The position numbers and the translations under genes were made by a program. From the NCBI RefSeq assembly GCF_044762855.1, contig NZ_JBIWFB010000002.1, forward strand, positions 1-64,000: DNA of 64,000 bases, read 5' to 3'. A model generated the notes under the pieces. That model worked only from the letters and a program-made list of their open reading frames with translations. It was not told the origin of the DNA and searched no databases. The stretch is from Psychrobacillus sp044762855 (GTDB lineage: Bacteria > Bacillota > Bacilli > Bacillales_A > Planococcaceae). The stretch's first letter is position 1. Each line of letters opens with the position of its first letter. Positions 1-8,444 of this stretch are shown here, in pieces.

Positions 1-12
1 CCTGAGCCACCA
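1..12 (+). tRNA. 3' end of a tRNA, probably tRNA-Phe (partial)
   Basis: The window opens inside a tRNA. The bases CTGAGCC followed by ACCA look like the 3' acceptor strand, discriminator and CCA tail. Its 5' partner would be GGCTCAG, typical of tRNA-Phe in Bacillales. The body is outside the window, so the isotype is inferred. Confidence 0.45.
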
Positions 13-18
13 TGTAAT

Positions 19-92
19 GCGGGTGTAGTTTAGTGGTAAAACCTCAGCCTTCCAAGCTGATGATGAGAGTTCGATTCTCTTCACCCGCTCCA
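19..92 (+). tRNA. tRNA-Gly (anticodon TCC)
   Basis: Complete cloverleaf with encoded CCA. The acceptor stem pairs GCGGGTG with CACCCGC, the TTCGATT T-loop is present, and the anticodon loop reads CTTCCAA. It begins the Gly-Ile-Asn-Ser-Glu order that also ends the trnB cluster of B. subtilis. Confidence 0.95.
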
Positions 93-97
93 ATAAT

Positions 98-174
<77 letters not shown>

Positions 175-178
175 TTAT

Positions 179-253
179 TCCGAAGTAGCTCAGTGGTAGA
201 GCAATCGGCTGTTAACCGATTGGTCGTAGGTTCGAGTCCTACCTTCGGAGCCA
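179..253 (+). tRNA. tRNA-Asn (anticodon GTT), copy 1
   Basis: Acceptor stem TCCGAAG/CTTCGGA, anticodon loop CTGTTAA, encoded CCA. It is almost identical to the copy at 641-715; the visible difference is a T/C change just after the anticodon stem. Confidence 0.96.
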
Positions 254-259
254 TCATAT

Positions 260-350
260 GGGGAAGTACTCAAGTGGCTGAAGAGGCGCCCCTGCTAAGG
301 GTGTAGGTCGGGCAACCGGCGCGAGGGTTCAAATCCCTCCTTCTCCGCCA
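260..350 (+). tRNA. tRNA-Ser (anticodon GCT), copy 1
   Basis: 91-nt class II tRNA with the long variable arm expected of serine (GTCGGGCAACCGGC region). Anticodon GCT is at 294-296 and CCA is encoded. The acceptor stem has one G-T pair. A matching copy is at 722-812. Confidence 0.96.
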
Positions 351-359
351 TATATGTTT

Positions 360-431
360 GGCCCCTTGGTCAAGCGGTTAAGACACCGCCCTTTCACGGC
401 GGTAACACGGGTTCGAATCCCGTAGGGGTCA
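360..431 (+). tRNA. tRNA-Glu (anticodon TTC), copy 1
   Basis: Acceptor stem GGCCCCT/AGGGGTC, anticodon TTC at 393-395, GTTCGAATC T-arm. No CCA is encoded, unlike its neighbours. It is the last tRNA before the terminator at 436-470. Confidence 0.95.
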
Positions 432-435
432 TTTT

Positions 436-470
436 AAAAGCATGTATCCTATTAGGAAGCATGCTTTTTT
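436..470 (+). terminator. Terminator of tRNA cluster copy 1
   Basis: Inverted repeat AAAAGCATG...CATGCTTTT followed by a T-run, directly after tRNA-Glu. The same hairpin recurs after the second tRNA-Glu at 898-933. Confidence 0.85.
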
Positions 471-559
471 CTTTCTTGAAGTAGTACTTAATAGCGTTTT
501 AGTTAGTAGCGCTCTCAATTTTGTTAAATGCATTGAGAGTTCCATTTCTTTATCTGGTC

Positions 560-636
560 CAGCCTCCAGCTCAGCTGGTTAGAGCATAGGCCTGACAAGG
601 GTGAAGTCGTAGTTCTAGTTAATATTAGGTTCATCA
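560..636 (+). pseudogene. Decayed tRNA-Ile copy
   Basis: This 77-nt stretch aligns end to end with the intact tRNA-Ile at 98-174 (offset exactly 462). It keeps the D-arm CAGCTCAGCTGGTTAGAGC block. The acceptor strands no longer pair, the T-arm is mutated, the position of anticodon GAT reads GAC, and the CCA region reads TCA. It is very unlikely to be a functional tRNA. Confidence 0.8.
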
Positions 637-640
637 TTAT

Positions 641-715
641 TCCGAAGTAGCTCAGTGGTAGAGCAATCGGCTGTTAACCGATCGGTCGTAGGTTCGAGTC
701 CTACCTTCGGAGCCA
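641..715 (+). tRNA. tRNA-Asn (anticodon GTT), copy 2
   Basis: Intact second copy, 462 bp downstream of copy 1, with all stems preserved and CCA encoded. Its preservation beside a wrecked tRNA-Ile suggests recent duplication with relaxed constraint on Ile, or gene conversion. Confidence 0.95.
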
Positions 716-721
716 TTATAT

Positions 722-812
722 GGGGAAGTACTCAAGTGGCTGAAGAGGCGCCCCTGCTAAGGGTGTAGGTCGGGCAACCGGCGCGAGGGTTCAAATCCCT
801 CCTTCTCCGCCA
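722..812 (+). tRNA. tRNA-Ser (anticodon GCT), copy 2
   Basis: 91-nt class II tRNA that appears identical to 260-350, including variable arm and CCA. Confidence 0.95.
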
Positions 813-821
813 TATATGTTT

Positions 822-893
822 GGCCCCTTGGTCAAGCGGTTAAGACACCGCCCTTTCACGGCGGTAACACGGGTTCGAATCCCGTAGGGGTCA
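822..893 (+). tRNA. tRNA-Glu (anticodon TTC), copy 2
   Basis: Same sequence as 360-431, again without encoded CCA. It is the last gene of the tRNA block. Confidence 0.95.
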
Positions 894-897
894 TATT

Positions 898-933
898 AAA
901 AAGCATGTTTCCAATTAGGAAGCATGCTTTTCT
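898..933 (+). terminator. Terminator of tRNA cluster copy 2
   Basis: AAAAGCATG/CATGCTTTT hairpin with short T-run, duplicated from 436-470 with a slightly changed loop. Confidence 0.8.
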
Positions 934-1144
934 CATTCTTTAGGAAATAATAAAATGTATGGTCTGCAGATAACATTATCTTAACGATATAAGTGTATCA
1001 CTGTTTGGGGATACTGCGATGTAGTTACCGCTATATTTCCGCCGGGAGAGTGATGAGACGCAACATCGCTAACGCTCTTGAAGGGTTTCACACCGGCGTT
1101 CAAAATCCCAAAGAATGGATAAGGGCAATCAAAAAGCTATTATA

Positions 1145-1251
1145 AGCAACTAATTTTAGTATGAAAGCAACTAAAATCAGTATGAGAGCAACTAAATTGC
1201 CGTTGAAAGCAACTAATTTCTCACAATAGCAAGTTTACTTGGATTGAGACG
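1145..1251 (+). repeat. 21-bp-spaced AGCAACTAA array (repeat locus 1)
   Basis: Four exact AGCAACTAA words start at 1145, 1166, 1187 and 1208, a strict 21-bp period. A variant AGCAAGTTT follows at 1228 and runs into a block (AGTTTACTTGGATTGAGAC) that also ends the array at 19815-19906 and recurs reversed near 54400. The DNA between the words is not conserved. No coding frame or known element explains it. Confidence 0.8.
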
Positions 1252-1410
1252 CCCATGATTTAGGCGTATTATAGGAATAATATGCCTAAAAGCCTGTCGA
1301 ACCTGGCTGGTCGGCATCTGCTCGACTAGTTTATCGTGTTCAAAGGCAAGATTGTCTCGTTCGACCATTCAGTGTTAATTTCAGACACTAATAAGTAAGT
1401 TTTTTCCGTT

Positions 1411-1535
1411 GATTTTCGTTGCAGATGGCGACTCCAGTGGGATCAAGTGAGTTAAATGAGACTTCACAACGTACGCGCAAGCGTTGAAGGCTCATCGCTC
1501 ACCCCACGGAAAGCGTCCGTCCTGCAGCGAAAATC
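1411..1535. repeat. Inverted-repeat-bounded hairpin module (repeat locus 1)
   Basis: This 125-bp module is bounded by GATTTTCGTTGCAG and CTGCAGCGAAAATC. Inside, further arms (AGTGAG...CTCAC, ACTTCA...TGAAG) would let the transcript fold into one long hairpin. The right flank AGCGGACACTAA...TATCCCTA is related to flanks of the other copies. The rest of 934-1675 holds a weak left copy of the module (about 1010-1070), a hairpin at 1262-1290, and no convincing gene. Confidence 0.8.
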
Positions 1536-1675
1536 ATAGCGGACACTAACAGAGCAATTTACCGCGCAGTATCCCTAATATGTGTGTCATTTCATTCATC
1601 GTTCCCATTTACTATATCGCATCAAAGACAGACGCTTTAGCGCTTTTGTTCTTCGATAAGAAGTAGTATAGATTT

Positions 1676-2950
1676 TTAATTAGGAGCCCTTCCTAGTTCT
1701 GTTAAACGTTGAGCAAAGTCGTCAGTTTTCGTGCTTATGCCAGGAAAAACATCGTTCAGTTCATATGCTTGAGAACCGTGTTCTGCAAAATCGAGCCCGG
1801 TAATTTCTTCTTCATTTGAAACTCGGATAGAGTTAAATGCTTTAAGGATAGATAAAAATCCGAAAACGATAAGGGAAACCCAGGCAATAACAGCTAAAAC
1901 TCCTAATATCTGAATACCAATCAAGCTTGCTCCTCCACCTACAAATAGGCCACTTGAGGTTTCGAAAAGGCCGACTGCTATCGTTCCCCAAATCCCAGTT
2001 ATCCCGTGAACTGCTATTGCTCCAACCGGATCATCTACTTTTAATTTAACATCTAGTAAACGAATTCCTTCGGTCATGATAATTCCTGCGAGAAAACCAA
2101 TAATGATAGAGCTTACGAGCGAAACATTTGCAGCACCAGCTGTAATACTTACTAAACCTGCTAAGGCACCGTTTAAAGTAAGCGTGGCATCTAGCTTTTT
2201 AAATCTAAGTTTTGTATAAAAAGCTGTAGATAGAACTCCAGCAGAAGCAGCAAATAAAGTATTTGCAATAATAGGAGGAACTAAGGTAGGATCGGCAGCC
2301 AGTGTACTTGCTCCGTTAAAGCCAAACCAACCAACCCATAAGATGAAAACTCCTAAGGCACCTAGGGGAATACTATGGCCTGGTATAACATTCACTTTAC
2401 CGTTACTATATTTACCGATACGGGGACCTAAAAGTGTTGCCGCTACGAAAGCGCCGATTGCTCCAGTTAAGTGGACGACTGTAGAACCCGCAAAATCAAT
2501 GAAGCCAAGCTCGGCTAACCATCCACCACCCCAAATCCAGTGACCAACAACAGGGTAAATAATACCAGTCATTGCTACAACTAAAAGTAAATAGGATGAC
2601 AATTTCATTCGCTCAGCAACTGCGCCTGAAATAATAGTTGCACAAGTAGCAGCAAAAACGGATTGGAAAACGAAGAAGCCAATATCTTCTCTTCCCAAAA
2701 GTGCAAATCCATTGGTTCCAATTGCCCCAAAGACAGACTCACCAAACATAAAACCAAATCCTACTAAAAAATATAAAATGGATCCAAGTGATACAGTAAG
2801 GAAGTTTTTCATTAAAATATTCAATGTATTTTTAGAGCGGGTAAAACCAGTTTCAAGCATTGCAAATCCGGCATGCATAAAAAATACTAAAATGGCACCT
2901 AGCATCACCCACAACATGTCGATTGAACTTTGAACTATTTCTATTGTCAT
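1676..2950 (-). CDS. amtB: Ammonium transporter AmtB
   Basis: Trimeric inner-membrane channel that conducts ammonia/ammonium. The 424-residue protein is hydrophobic throughout, with about eleven membrane segments. It carries the Amt signature around D152-F-A-G-S-T-V-V-H160 and the second pore histidine in AVHGITGIWG (H315). The long cytoplasmic tail after about residue 372 is where PII proteins dock in this family. ATG follows AAGGAGAG at good spacing. The gene is 14 bp downstream of glnK and co-transcribed with it. The order glnK-amtB is common in bacteria but reversed relative to B. subtilis amtB-glnK (nrgAB). Confidence 0.96.
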   Translation of the reverse strand: MTIEIVQSSIDMLWVMLGAILVFFMHAGFAMLETGFTRSKNTLNILMKNFLTVSLGSILYFLVGFGFMFGESVFGAIGTNGFALLGREDIGFFVFQSVFAATCATIISGAVAERMKLSSYLLLVVAMTGIIYPVVGHWIWGGGWLAELGFIDFAGSTVVHLTGAIGAFVAATLLGPRIGKYSNGKVNVIPGHSIPLGALGVFILWVGWFGFNGASTLAADPTLVPPIIANTLFAASAGVLSTAFYTKLRFKKLDATLTLNGALAGLVSITAGAANVSLVSSIIIGFLAGIIMTEGIRLLDVKLKVDDPVGAIAVHGITGIWGTIAVGLFETSSGLFVGGGASLIGIQILGVLAVIAWVSLIVFGFLSILKAFNSIRVSNEEEITGLDFAEHGSQAYELNDVFPGISTKTDDFAQRLTELGRAPN

Positions 2951-2964
2951 AAAAACACTCTCCT

Positions 2965-3306
2965 TTAGTTTACGGCCACTGCACCGCGTTCTTTTGTTCT
3001 AATACGGATTGCTTCATCTACTGGTAAAACAAATATCTTCCCATCTCCGACTTCATTGGTAGAGGCGTGATCCAGAATTGCTTCTACCAATCTTTCAACT
3101 AAAGAATCTTCTACAACCATTTCAAGCTTTAATTTTGCATGGAATTCCATTTCATAAGTATTACCACGAAATAATCCAGTGCGACCTTCTTGGCGACCAC
3201 AACCAGCGATTTCTGTCACGCTTAGTCCATCAATCCCTTCTAATGCAAGTGCTTGTCGAACTTCCGAAAATACATCTGGGCGAATAATTGCTTCAATCTT
3301 TTTCAT
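2965..3306 (-). CDS. glnK: PII nitrogen-regulatory protein GlnK
   Basis: PII signal protein that senses 2-oxoglutarate and ATP/ADP, and blocks AmtB when nitrogen is plentiful. The 113-residue sequence shows the T-loop GRQ...RGNTYEMEF with Tyr at position 51, the classical uridylylation site, and the B-loop and C-terminal signature GDGKIFV...IRIRT. I place the start at ATG 3306: AGGAGG at 3313-3318 sits 6 nt upstream. A TTG at 3312 would touch the ribosome site and is unlikely. Two TnrA-like boxes lie upstream. Confidence 0.96.
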   Translation of the reverse strand: MKKIEAIIRPDVFSEVRQALALEGIDGLSVTEIAGCGRQEGRTGLFRGNTYEMEFHAKLKLEMVVEDSLVERLVEAILDHASTNEVGDGKIFVLPVDEAIRIRTKERGAVAVN

Positions 3307-3320
3307 TTTCAACCTCCTAA

Positions 3321-3337
3321 TGTAAGAATATATAACA
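3321..3337 (-). promoter_or_regulatory. TnrA/GlnR-type box, proximal
   Basis: TGTAAGAATATATAACA fits the TnrA consensus TGTNANAWWWTMTNACA at every defined position. It lies only 3 nt upstream of the glnK ribosome-binding site, overlapping the likely transcription start. That position would suit repression or fine-tuning. Confidence 0.65.
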
Positions 3338-3341
3338 TGAT

Positions 3342-3347
3342 ATTATA
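3342..3347 (-). promoter_or_regulatory. Candidate -10 box of glnK-amtB
   Basis: The minus strand reads TATAAT here, placing transcription start near 3335. No good -35 is visible, as expected for an activator-dependent promoter. Confidence 0.5.
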
Positions 3348-3382
3348 AAAAATAAAAAATGTAAATGATATTCTGAAAATTA

Positions 3383-3399
3383 TGTTAGTTTTTATTACA
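3383..3399 (-). promoter_or_regulatory. TnrA/GlnR-type box, distal
   Basis: TGTTAGTTTTTATTACA differs from the TnrA consensus at one defined position. Its centre is about 55 bp upstream of the inferred start near 3335. TnrA activates B. subtilis promoters from sites roughly 50 bp upstream. Confidence 0.6.
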
Positions 3400-3448
3400 T
3401 GAAATTAAATGAGGAGGATTTCTAAAAAAATTGGAAAAAATTCCACAA

Positions 3449-3492
3449 AAAAAAGCAAGAAGAAAAATTATTCATTTTTCTTCTTGCTTTTT
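3449..3492 (-). terminator. Terminator of menA
   Basis: Long inverted repeat AAGCAAGAAGAAAAA...TTTTTCTTCTTGCTT with T-runs in both directions, directly downstream of menA. Confidence 0.8.
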
Positions 3493-3495
3493 GTT

Positions 3496-4407
3496 TTATA
3501 AGAAGTATCCGATTAATAAGCCTATTCCTAATAGGAAAACGAAAATGGTATTCGTAAGGGCTGTATCTTTCATAGCAGGAGCTACTTCAAGTGGATTATC
3601 TTTTTCTCTAAACAGTTTGATCGCATGTAATGGTTTTTTGATACTTAATATGACGAGTAAAGCCCAAGGTGTAATAATTTGTAGTAAGACTAATCCCACA
3701 ATCCATAGATAGGATATGATAAAGTAGGAAGCTAAAATCGTAACAGCATTTTTCCGGCCAACAAGGATTGCCATCGTTTTTCTGCCGCCTTTTGTATCTT
3801 CCTCTAAATCTCTGATATTATTAGAAAGCATAATCGCCGCTACAAGTAACGCGCTCGGAATAGAAAGTAAGATAGCAAAATTAGGTACAGAACCAACTTG
3901 TATGAAGGTCGCAATTAAAACAATGAGCATACCCATTACTACACCACTAAAAAACTCTCCGAATGGGGTGTAGGCGATTGGGTAAGGTCCTCCTGTATAT
4001 AGATAACCTATTAGCATACATGCAGCTCCTACAACTAATAACATCCAAGAAGACTCATAGCAAATGTAGATACCTAGTAATGCGGCAATTCCATATAGTA
4101 GCAAGGCTAATTGCATAACCGTTTTCGGTTTGACACCATTTCGTACAATCGCTCCGCCGATACCAACGGACTCTTCACTATCAAGCCCCCGGGCAAAATC
4201 ATAGTACTCATTGAACATATTGGTTGCTGCTTGTATTAACAAACAAGCAACTAACATAGCTAAAAATAAAAGCCAGTTAATATTTGTGTAATAAAGTGCA
4301 ATCATTGTCCCCAAGAATACCGGAGCAAATGAAGCGGTTAATGTATGTGGTCTTGTTAATTTCCACCAGACGCGCCAGCCTTTGTCGGCTTGTAATTCAT
4401 TTGACAT
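3496..4407 (-). CDS. menA: 1,4-dihydroxy-2-naphthoate polyprenyltransferase MenA
   Basis: Membrane enzyme of the UbiA family that attaches the polyprenyl tail to 1,4-dihydroxy-2-naphthoate, the penultimate step of menaquinone synthesis. The 303-residue protein has about nine membrane segments. It carries the two Asp-rich Mg-prenyl-diphosphate motifs of the family: NEYYDFARGLD near residue 68 and NNIRDLEEDTKGGRKT near residue 195. It is transcribed away from menF, so the two share the 159-bp intergenic region 4408-4566. In B. subtilis menA is not next to the men operon; here all visible menaquinone genes are together. Confidence 0.95.
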   Translation of the reverse strand: MSNELQADKGWRVWWKLTRPHTLTASFAPVFLGTMIALYYTNINWLLFLAMLVACLLIQAATNMFNEYYDFARGLDSEESVGIGGAIVRNGVKPKTVMQLALLLYGIAALLGIYICYESSWMLLVVGAACMLIGYLYTGGPYPIAYTPFGEFFSGVVMGMLIVLIATFIQVGSVPNFAILLSIPSALLVAAIMLSNNIRDLEEDTKGGRKTMAILVGRKNAVTILASYFIISYLWIVGLVLLQIITPWALLVILSIKKPLHAIKLFREKDNPLEVAPAMKDTALTNTIFVFLLGIGLLIGYFL

Positions 4408-4566
4408 AAAATTTTCTCTCCTTTAAAACAATCCATTATCAATATTAGCATATATTCGTTGCTAAATGTGTGCCGAAAAGCGTAGAAAGTTGTATGATTA
4501 AGGGTAGAGTAATAAAAATATAAACATCATGACAAACACCAAGATATTAATACGGAGGTAATTTTA

Positions 4567-5928
4567 ATGCCGAAAACCACCGGTCAAAAGCAAACAACAT
4601 TACGTTTTTATACAGAAACAATAGAAGTATCTAGATTATCAGCTCATGCTTTTTTTGAAGCAGGGGATGAAAAATATAAAGGGAAACGATTCTTTTGGCA
4701 AAACAAAGAAAAAACGCTGACATTAGTCGGCTTAGGTCATGCACATATAATCTCTAATCGTTTAGAAGAGGATCGATATGCAGATATCTATGCAAAATGG
4801 AGAGAACTGTGCAATGCATCGGTGAAAGAAGAGGTGGATGTTTCTCCCGTTTTATTTGGAGGATTTTCATTTGATCCCAAAAATACCATTGTATCCGAAT
4901 GGGACAACTTTCCTTCTGCTTTCTTTGTAGTGGCTACCTTCCAACTAGTGATTCAACACGATCAAGCATTTGTAAGCATTCATTATATTACAAATGAGGA
5001 AGAGAGTGCGGATGTATTTGAACGCTTACGTATAGAAAGGGATGCGCTTATCCACACGGCACAAGTAAAAGAGCTTCAAGTTCATGCGAAGCCAGTGTTA
5101 GTGCAACGAGAAGATCGAGTGAAAGAGCAGTATTTACATGCGGTAGAAGATGTAACAAAGCGGATTCGTGCAGAAGAAGTGGATAAAGTAGTCATTGCGC
5201 GGTCACTTAAGTTAACATTTGATGATGATTTTTCAAAAGCGACAGCGATTTACCATGCTGCGATGGAACAGCCAGAAAGTTATTTATTTGGTCTAGAAAA
5301 TGGGGAGCAAATGTTTTTCGGTGCAACACCAGAACGGTTAGTGAAAGTAGAAAACGAAAAAGCGCAATCTGCTGGACTTGCCGGTTCCGTTCGACGTGGG
5401 AAAAATTCTGTGGAAGATAAGTCTTTAGGAGATGGACTTCTAGCTGATCCGAAAAATTTAGGGGAACATAAATACGTTGTGGAAATGATTCGTAAAGTGT
5501 TTACGCAATATTGTAAAGACCTAAAGGTACCTGCGCGACCAAAGCTTATGAAAGTTAGAGATATCCAACATCTATATACGCCGATTGAAGGTCATTTGAA
5601 AAAAGATTCTTCGTTATTTGCATTAGTACAAGCCTTACATCCAACTCCAGCTTTAGGAGGAGAACCACGACAAGATGCGATTAACATCATTCGAGAATCC
5701 GAACAAATGAATCGTGGCTATTATGCAGCGCCAATTGGTTGGATCAATACAGAAGGAGACGGCGAATTTGCGGTTGGGATTCGTTCCGCATTAATCGAAA
5801 ACGAACATGCTTATTTATATGCAGGTGGCGGGATAGTAGCGGAGTCATCTTCCATCGAGGAATTTGAAGAAACACGTGTAAAATTTCGACCAATGCTACG
5901 TACGCTTGGAGGAAATATGAATGACTAA
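4567..5928 (+). CDS. menF: Isochorismate synthase MenF
   Basis: Converts chorismate to isochorismate, the first committed step toward menaquinone. The 453-residue protein ends in a chorismate-binding domain (from about residue 195) with family motifs GATPERL, a SAGLAGSVRRG segment, the PTPALGGEPRQ motif and the YAGGGIV end block. The start is ATG 4567 behind TACGGAGGT. It overlaps menD by 8 nt, indicating translational coupling within menF-D-H-B-E. Confidence 0.95.
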   Translation: MPKTTGQKQTTLRFYTETIEVSRLSAHAFFEAGDEKYKGKRFFWQNKEKTLTLVGLGHAHIISNRLEEDRYADIYAKWRELCNASVKEEVDVSPVLFGGFSFDPKNTIVSEWDNFPSAFFVVATFQLVIQHDQAFVSIHYITNEEESADVFERLRIERDALIHTAQVKELQVHAKPVLVQREDRVKEQYLHAVEDVTKRIRAEEVDKVVIARSLKLTFDDDFSKATAIYHAAMEQPESYLFGLENGEQMFFGATPERLVKVENEKAQSAGLAGSVRRGKNSVEDKSLGDGLLADPKNLGEHKYVVEMIRKVFTQYCKDLKVPARPKLMKVRDIQHLYTPIEGHLKKDSSLFALVQALHPTPALGGEPRQDAINIIRESEQMNRGYYAAPIGWINTEGDGEFAVGIRSALIENEHAYLYAGGGIVAESSSIEEFEETRVKFRPMLRTLGGNMND

Positions 5929-7633
5929 CATCGAGTATTTGACTTCTTATGTAAACCAATTTGTAGAAACGATTAAGCAAGCAGGCGTTAAACATATTGT
6001 TATGTGTCCCGGTTCTAGATCAACCCCGCTTGCTTATGGCTTTGCGAAAAGTGAGGACTTTGCATTTTATCGTCAGACGGATGAACGTTCAGCAGCGTAT
6101 TTTGCGTTAGGTATTGCGAAAGCGGCAAAAGAACCCGTTGTGCTTCTTTGTACATCGGGGACGGCAGCAGCGAATTTTTTCCCTGCCATTGTAGAAGCGT
6201 TTTATGCACGAGTTCCCTTACTTGTTGTGACTGCGGATCGTCCGCATGAATTACGAGAAGTAGGAGCGCCACAAGCCATTGATCAAATCCATCTTTTTGG
6301 AAAGCATGTAAAATGGTCGGTTGATTTTCCGCTTCCCGAAGATCATGCAGAAACTTTAAACTTTATGGAGCGCCATATTCATCGGGCAGTATCCACTTCG
6401 AAAACGTTACCGATGGGACCAGTGCATATTAATATGCCTTTCCGAGAACCACTGTTACTAAATATGGAGCAGGCATTGCCAATCGCTGAAGTTCAAGTGT
6501 CAGAAATCGGGAAGCTTGTGCCAAGTCGAGAATTTACCGAGTGGTATACGGATATGTTAATGCGAGAAGAAAAGGGATTACTCATTGCTGGAGATTCGCT
6601 TCATTCGACAGAAGGATTTTGGGATTTTGCAAGAATGCTTAAATGGCCTGTATTAGTAGATCCACTTTCTAATTTAAGGACTTCTGTACCGGAAGATTGC
6701 ATGGATTTATGTATAGACCAATATGATGCTATTTTGAAAAACGATGCATTTAAACAAGCAGCTTTGCCAAATGTTGTGGTTCGTTTCGGAGCGCAACCTG
6801 TTGCGAAGCCACTTACTTTATTTTTGAAAGCATGTAGACCGAATGTGTATATAGTGGCAGATGAAAGTCCTATTTTCCGGGATTCTATTCATATCGTGAC
6901 ACATCATGTGCAAGTAGAAGCAAATTCCTTATGGATTCCAATTGAAGAAAAACAAGCATCCAATTATTTGGAAAATTGGTCCAAAGCGAATGATATTGCA
7001 ACCAAACTTATACAAACATATATCGAAAACGAGGAAGATGAAGGGGCACTGGCTGGCATGTTATTCGAGGCACTACCTGAAGGGGTAGACTTGTTTGCAA
7101 GCAGTAGTATGCCGATTCGCGACGTAGATACGTTTTTCAATAAAACAAGGAAAGATGTACAAATCTATGCAAATAGAGGTACGAATGGAATTGATGGGGT
7201 AGTATCTTCTGCATTAGGCGTACAAGCTGCAACCAATCGACCTGGATATTTACTTATCGGCGATCTTGCTTTTTTACATGACGTAAATGGATTAATAGTT
7301 AGTAGGTTTCATGAAACAAATAATACGATTGTGATTATGAATAATGACGGCGGCGGGATTTTCTCTTATTTACCACAATCAACAGAAACAAACTACTTTG
7401 AGCATTTGTTTGGAACACCCACTGGTCTAGAGTTTTCGCATATTGCAGCAATGTATGATGCGCAATATGATGCAGTGCATACGAAAGAGGCATTCGAGCA
7501 AGCTTTAAAACAACCTAAAACAAAAAATATCCGTATTATTGAAGTGTTTACAAATCGACAAGTGAACACAGAAACGCATCGGAAATTATGGGCGGCTATT
7601 TCAGAGGAGTTAGATGCCATTTGGAAAGTATGA
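5921..7633 (+). CDS. menD: SEPHCHC synthase MenD
   Basis: Thiamine-diphosphate enzyme that joins isochorismate with the succinic semialdehyde unit from 2-oxoglutarate. The 570-residue length is usual. The N-terminal PYR domain has CPGSRSTPLA and the ERSAAYFALG glutamate region; the C-terminal domain has the ThDP/Mg motif GDLAFLHDVNG and NNDGGGIF. It overlaps menF upstream, and its stop overlaps the chosen menH start (ATGA). Confidence 0.96.
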   Translation: MTNIEYLTSYVNQFVETIKQAGVKHIVMCPGSRSTPLAYGFAKSEDFAFYRQTDERSAAYFALGIAKAAKEPVVLLCTSGTAAANFFPAIVEAFYARVPLLVVTADRPHELREVGAPQAIDQIHLFGKHVKWSVDFPLPEDHAETLNFMERHIHRAVSTSKTLPMGPVHINMPFREPLLLNMEQALPIAEVQVSEIGKLVPSREFTEWYTDMLMREEKGLLIAGDSLHSTEGFWDFARMLKWPVLVDPLSNLRTSVPEDCMDLCIDQYDAILKNDAFKQAALPNVVVRFGAQPVAKPLTLFLKACRPNVYIVADESPIFRDSIHIVTHHVQVEANSLWIPIEEKQASNYLENWSKANDIATKLIQTYIENEEDEGALAGMLFEALPEGVDLFASSSMPIRDVDTFFNKTRKDVQIYANRGTNGIDGVVSSALGVQAATNRPGYLLIGDLAFLHDVNGLIVSRFHETNNTIVIMNNDGGGIFSYLPQSTETNYFEHLFGTPTGLEFSHIAAMYDAQYDAVHTKEAFEQALKQPKTKNIRIIEVFTNRQVNTETHRKLWAAISEELDAIWKV

Positions 7634-8442
7634 ATAGGATGGTTCGTTCTGTAAATATGCATATCAAGCGATATAATATCGGAGCTGCTAAAAAAGTTGT
7701 TTTGTTACATGGTTTTACAGGTTCTAGTAGTACTTGGGAAGAAGTAATAAGCTTTCTTCCTTCCACAGTGGAACTGCTAACGGTAGATTTAATAGGGCAT
7801 GGACAGACTGATAAACCAAGTGATACTGCATGCTATTTTGTAGAAGAGCAAATAGAAGACTTGCATATGTTGTTTAGGCAGTTGGAATGGAGTCATTTTA
7901 CACTAGTCGGTTATTCCATGGGGGGACGCTTGGCTTTAGCATATGCTGCTAAATATTCTGTAGATGCATTAATATTAGAGAGTAGCTCTCCAGGTCTTGC
8001 AGATGATGAAGAAAGGCAAAAAAGAAAGCTGTCCGATGAATTGCTTGCAGAACGTATTAGCAAAGAAGGAGTTACTTCTTTCGTCGATTTTTGGGAGGAC
8101 ATTCCTTTATTTCAAACGCAAAAAAGATTGCCTGTGGAAAAGCAGGCAATGATTCGTGAGGAGAGGCTTGCTCAATCAGCAGTAGGGCTTAGCAATAGTT
8201 TGAAAGGTTTTAGTACAGGGGTTCAACCTTCTTATTGGGACGTCTTGAGCGAAATGTCGATGCCTGTGTTATTAGTAGTCGGGGAATTAGATTTGAAGTT
8301 TTGCGCCATTTCCAGTCAGATGGAAAAAAAGTTTCCTAACGTAAAATTAGTAGAAGTAAAAGATGCCGGACATGCAATTCATGTGGAAAAACCTAAAATC
8401 TTTGCTACAATAATAAAGAAAGTTATTTTAGAGGAGGAATAA
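7630..8442 (+). CDS. menH: SHCHC synthase MenH (alpha/beta hydrolase)
   Basis: Eliminates pyruvate from SEPHCHC to give SHCHC. It is an alpha/beta-hydrolase of 270 residues: the oxyanion-strand motif LLHGFTGSSSTW, nucleophile elbow GYSMGG (Ser near residue 94) and catalytic His in DAGHAIHVEKP are all present. I prefer ATG 7630, which overlaps the menD stop as ATGA; a start at 7588 would overlap menD deeply, and 7639 or 7657 are also possible. Its ortholog in B. subtilis is ytxM/menH. Confidence 0.92.
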   Translation: MNRMVRSVNMHIKRYNIGAAKKVVLLHGFTGSSSTWEEVISFLPSTVELLTVDLIGHGQTDKPSDTACYFVEEQIEDLHMLFRQLEWSHFTLVGYSMGGRLALAYAAKYSVDALILESSSPGLADDEERQKRKLSDELLAERISKEGVTSFVDFWEDIPLFQTQKRLPVEKQAMIREERLAQSAVGLSNSLKGFSTGVQPSYWDVLSEMSMPVLLVVGELDLKFCAISSQMEKKFPNVKLVEVKDAGHAIHVEKPKIFATIIKKVILEEE

Positions 8443-8444
8443 AG

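Noticed and set aside
1145..1216. CRISPR array
   Set aside because: Nine-base words at 21-bp spacing are far too short for CRISPR repeats, and no cas genes are present.
3431..3712. 93-codon frame overlapping the menA 3' end
   Set aside because: Antisense to menA; composition is not protein-like.
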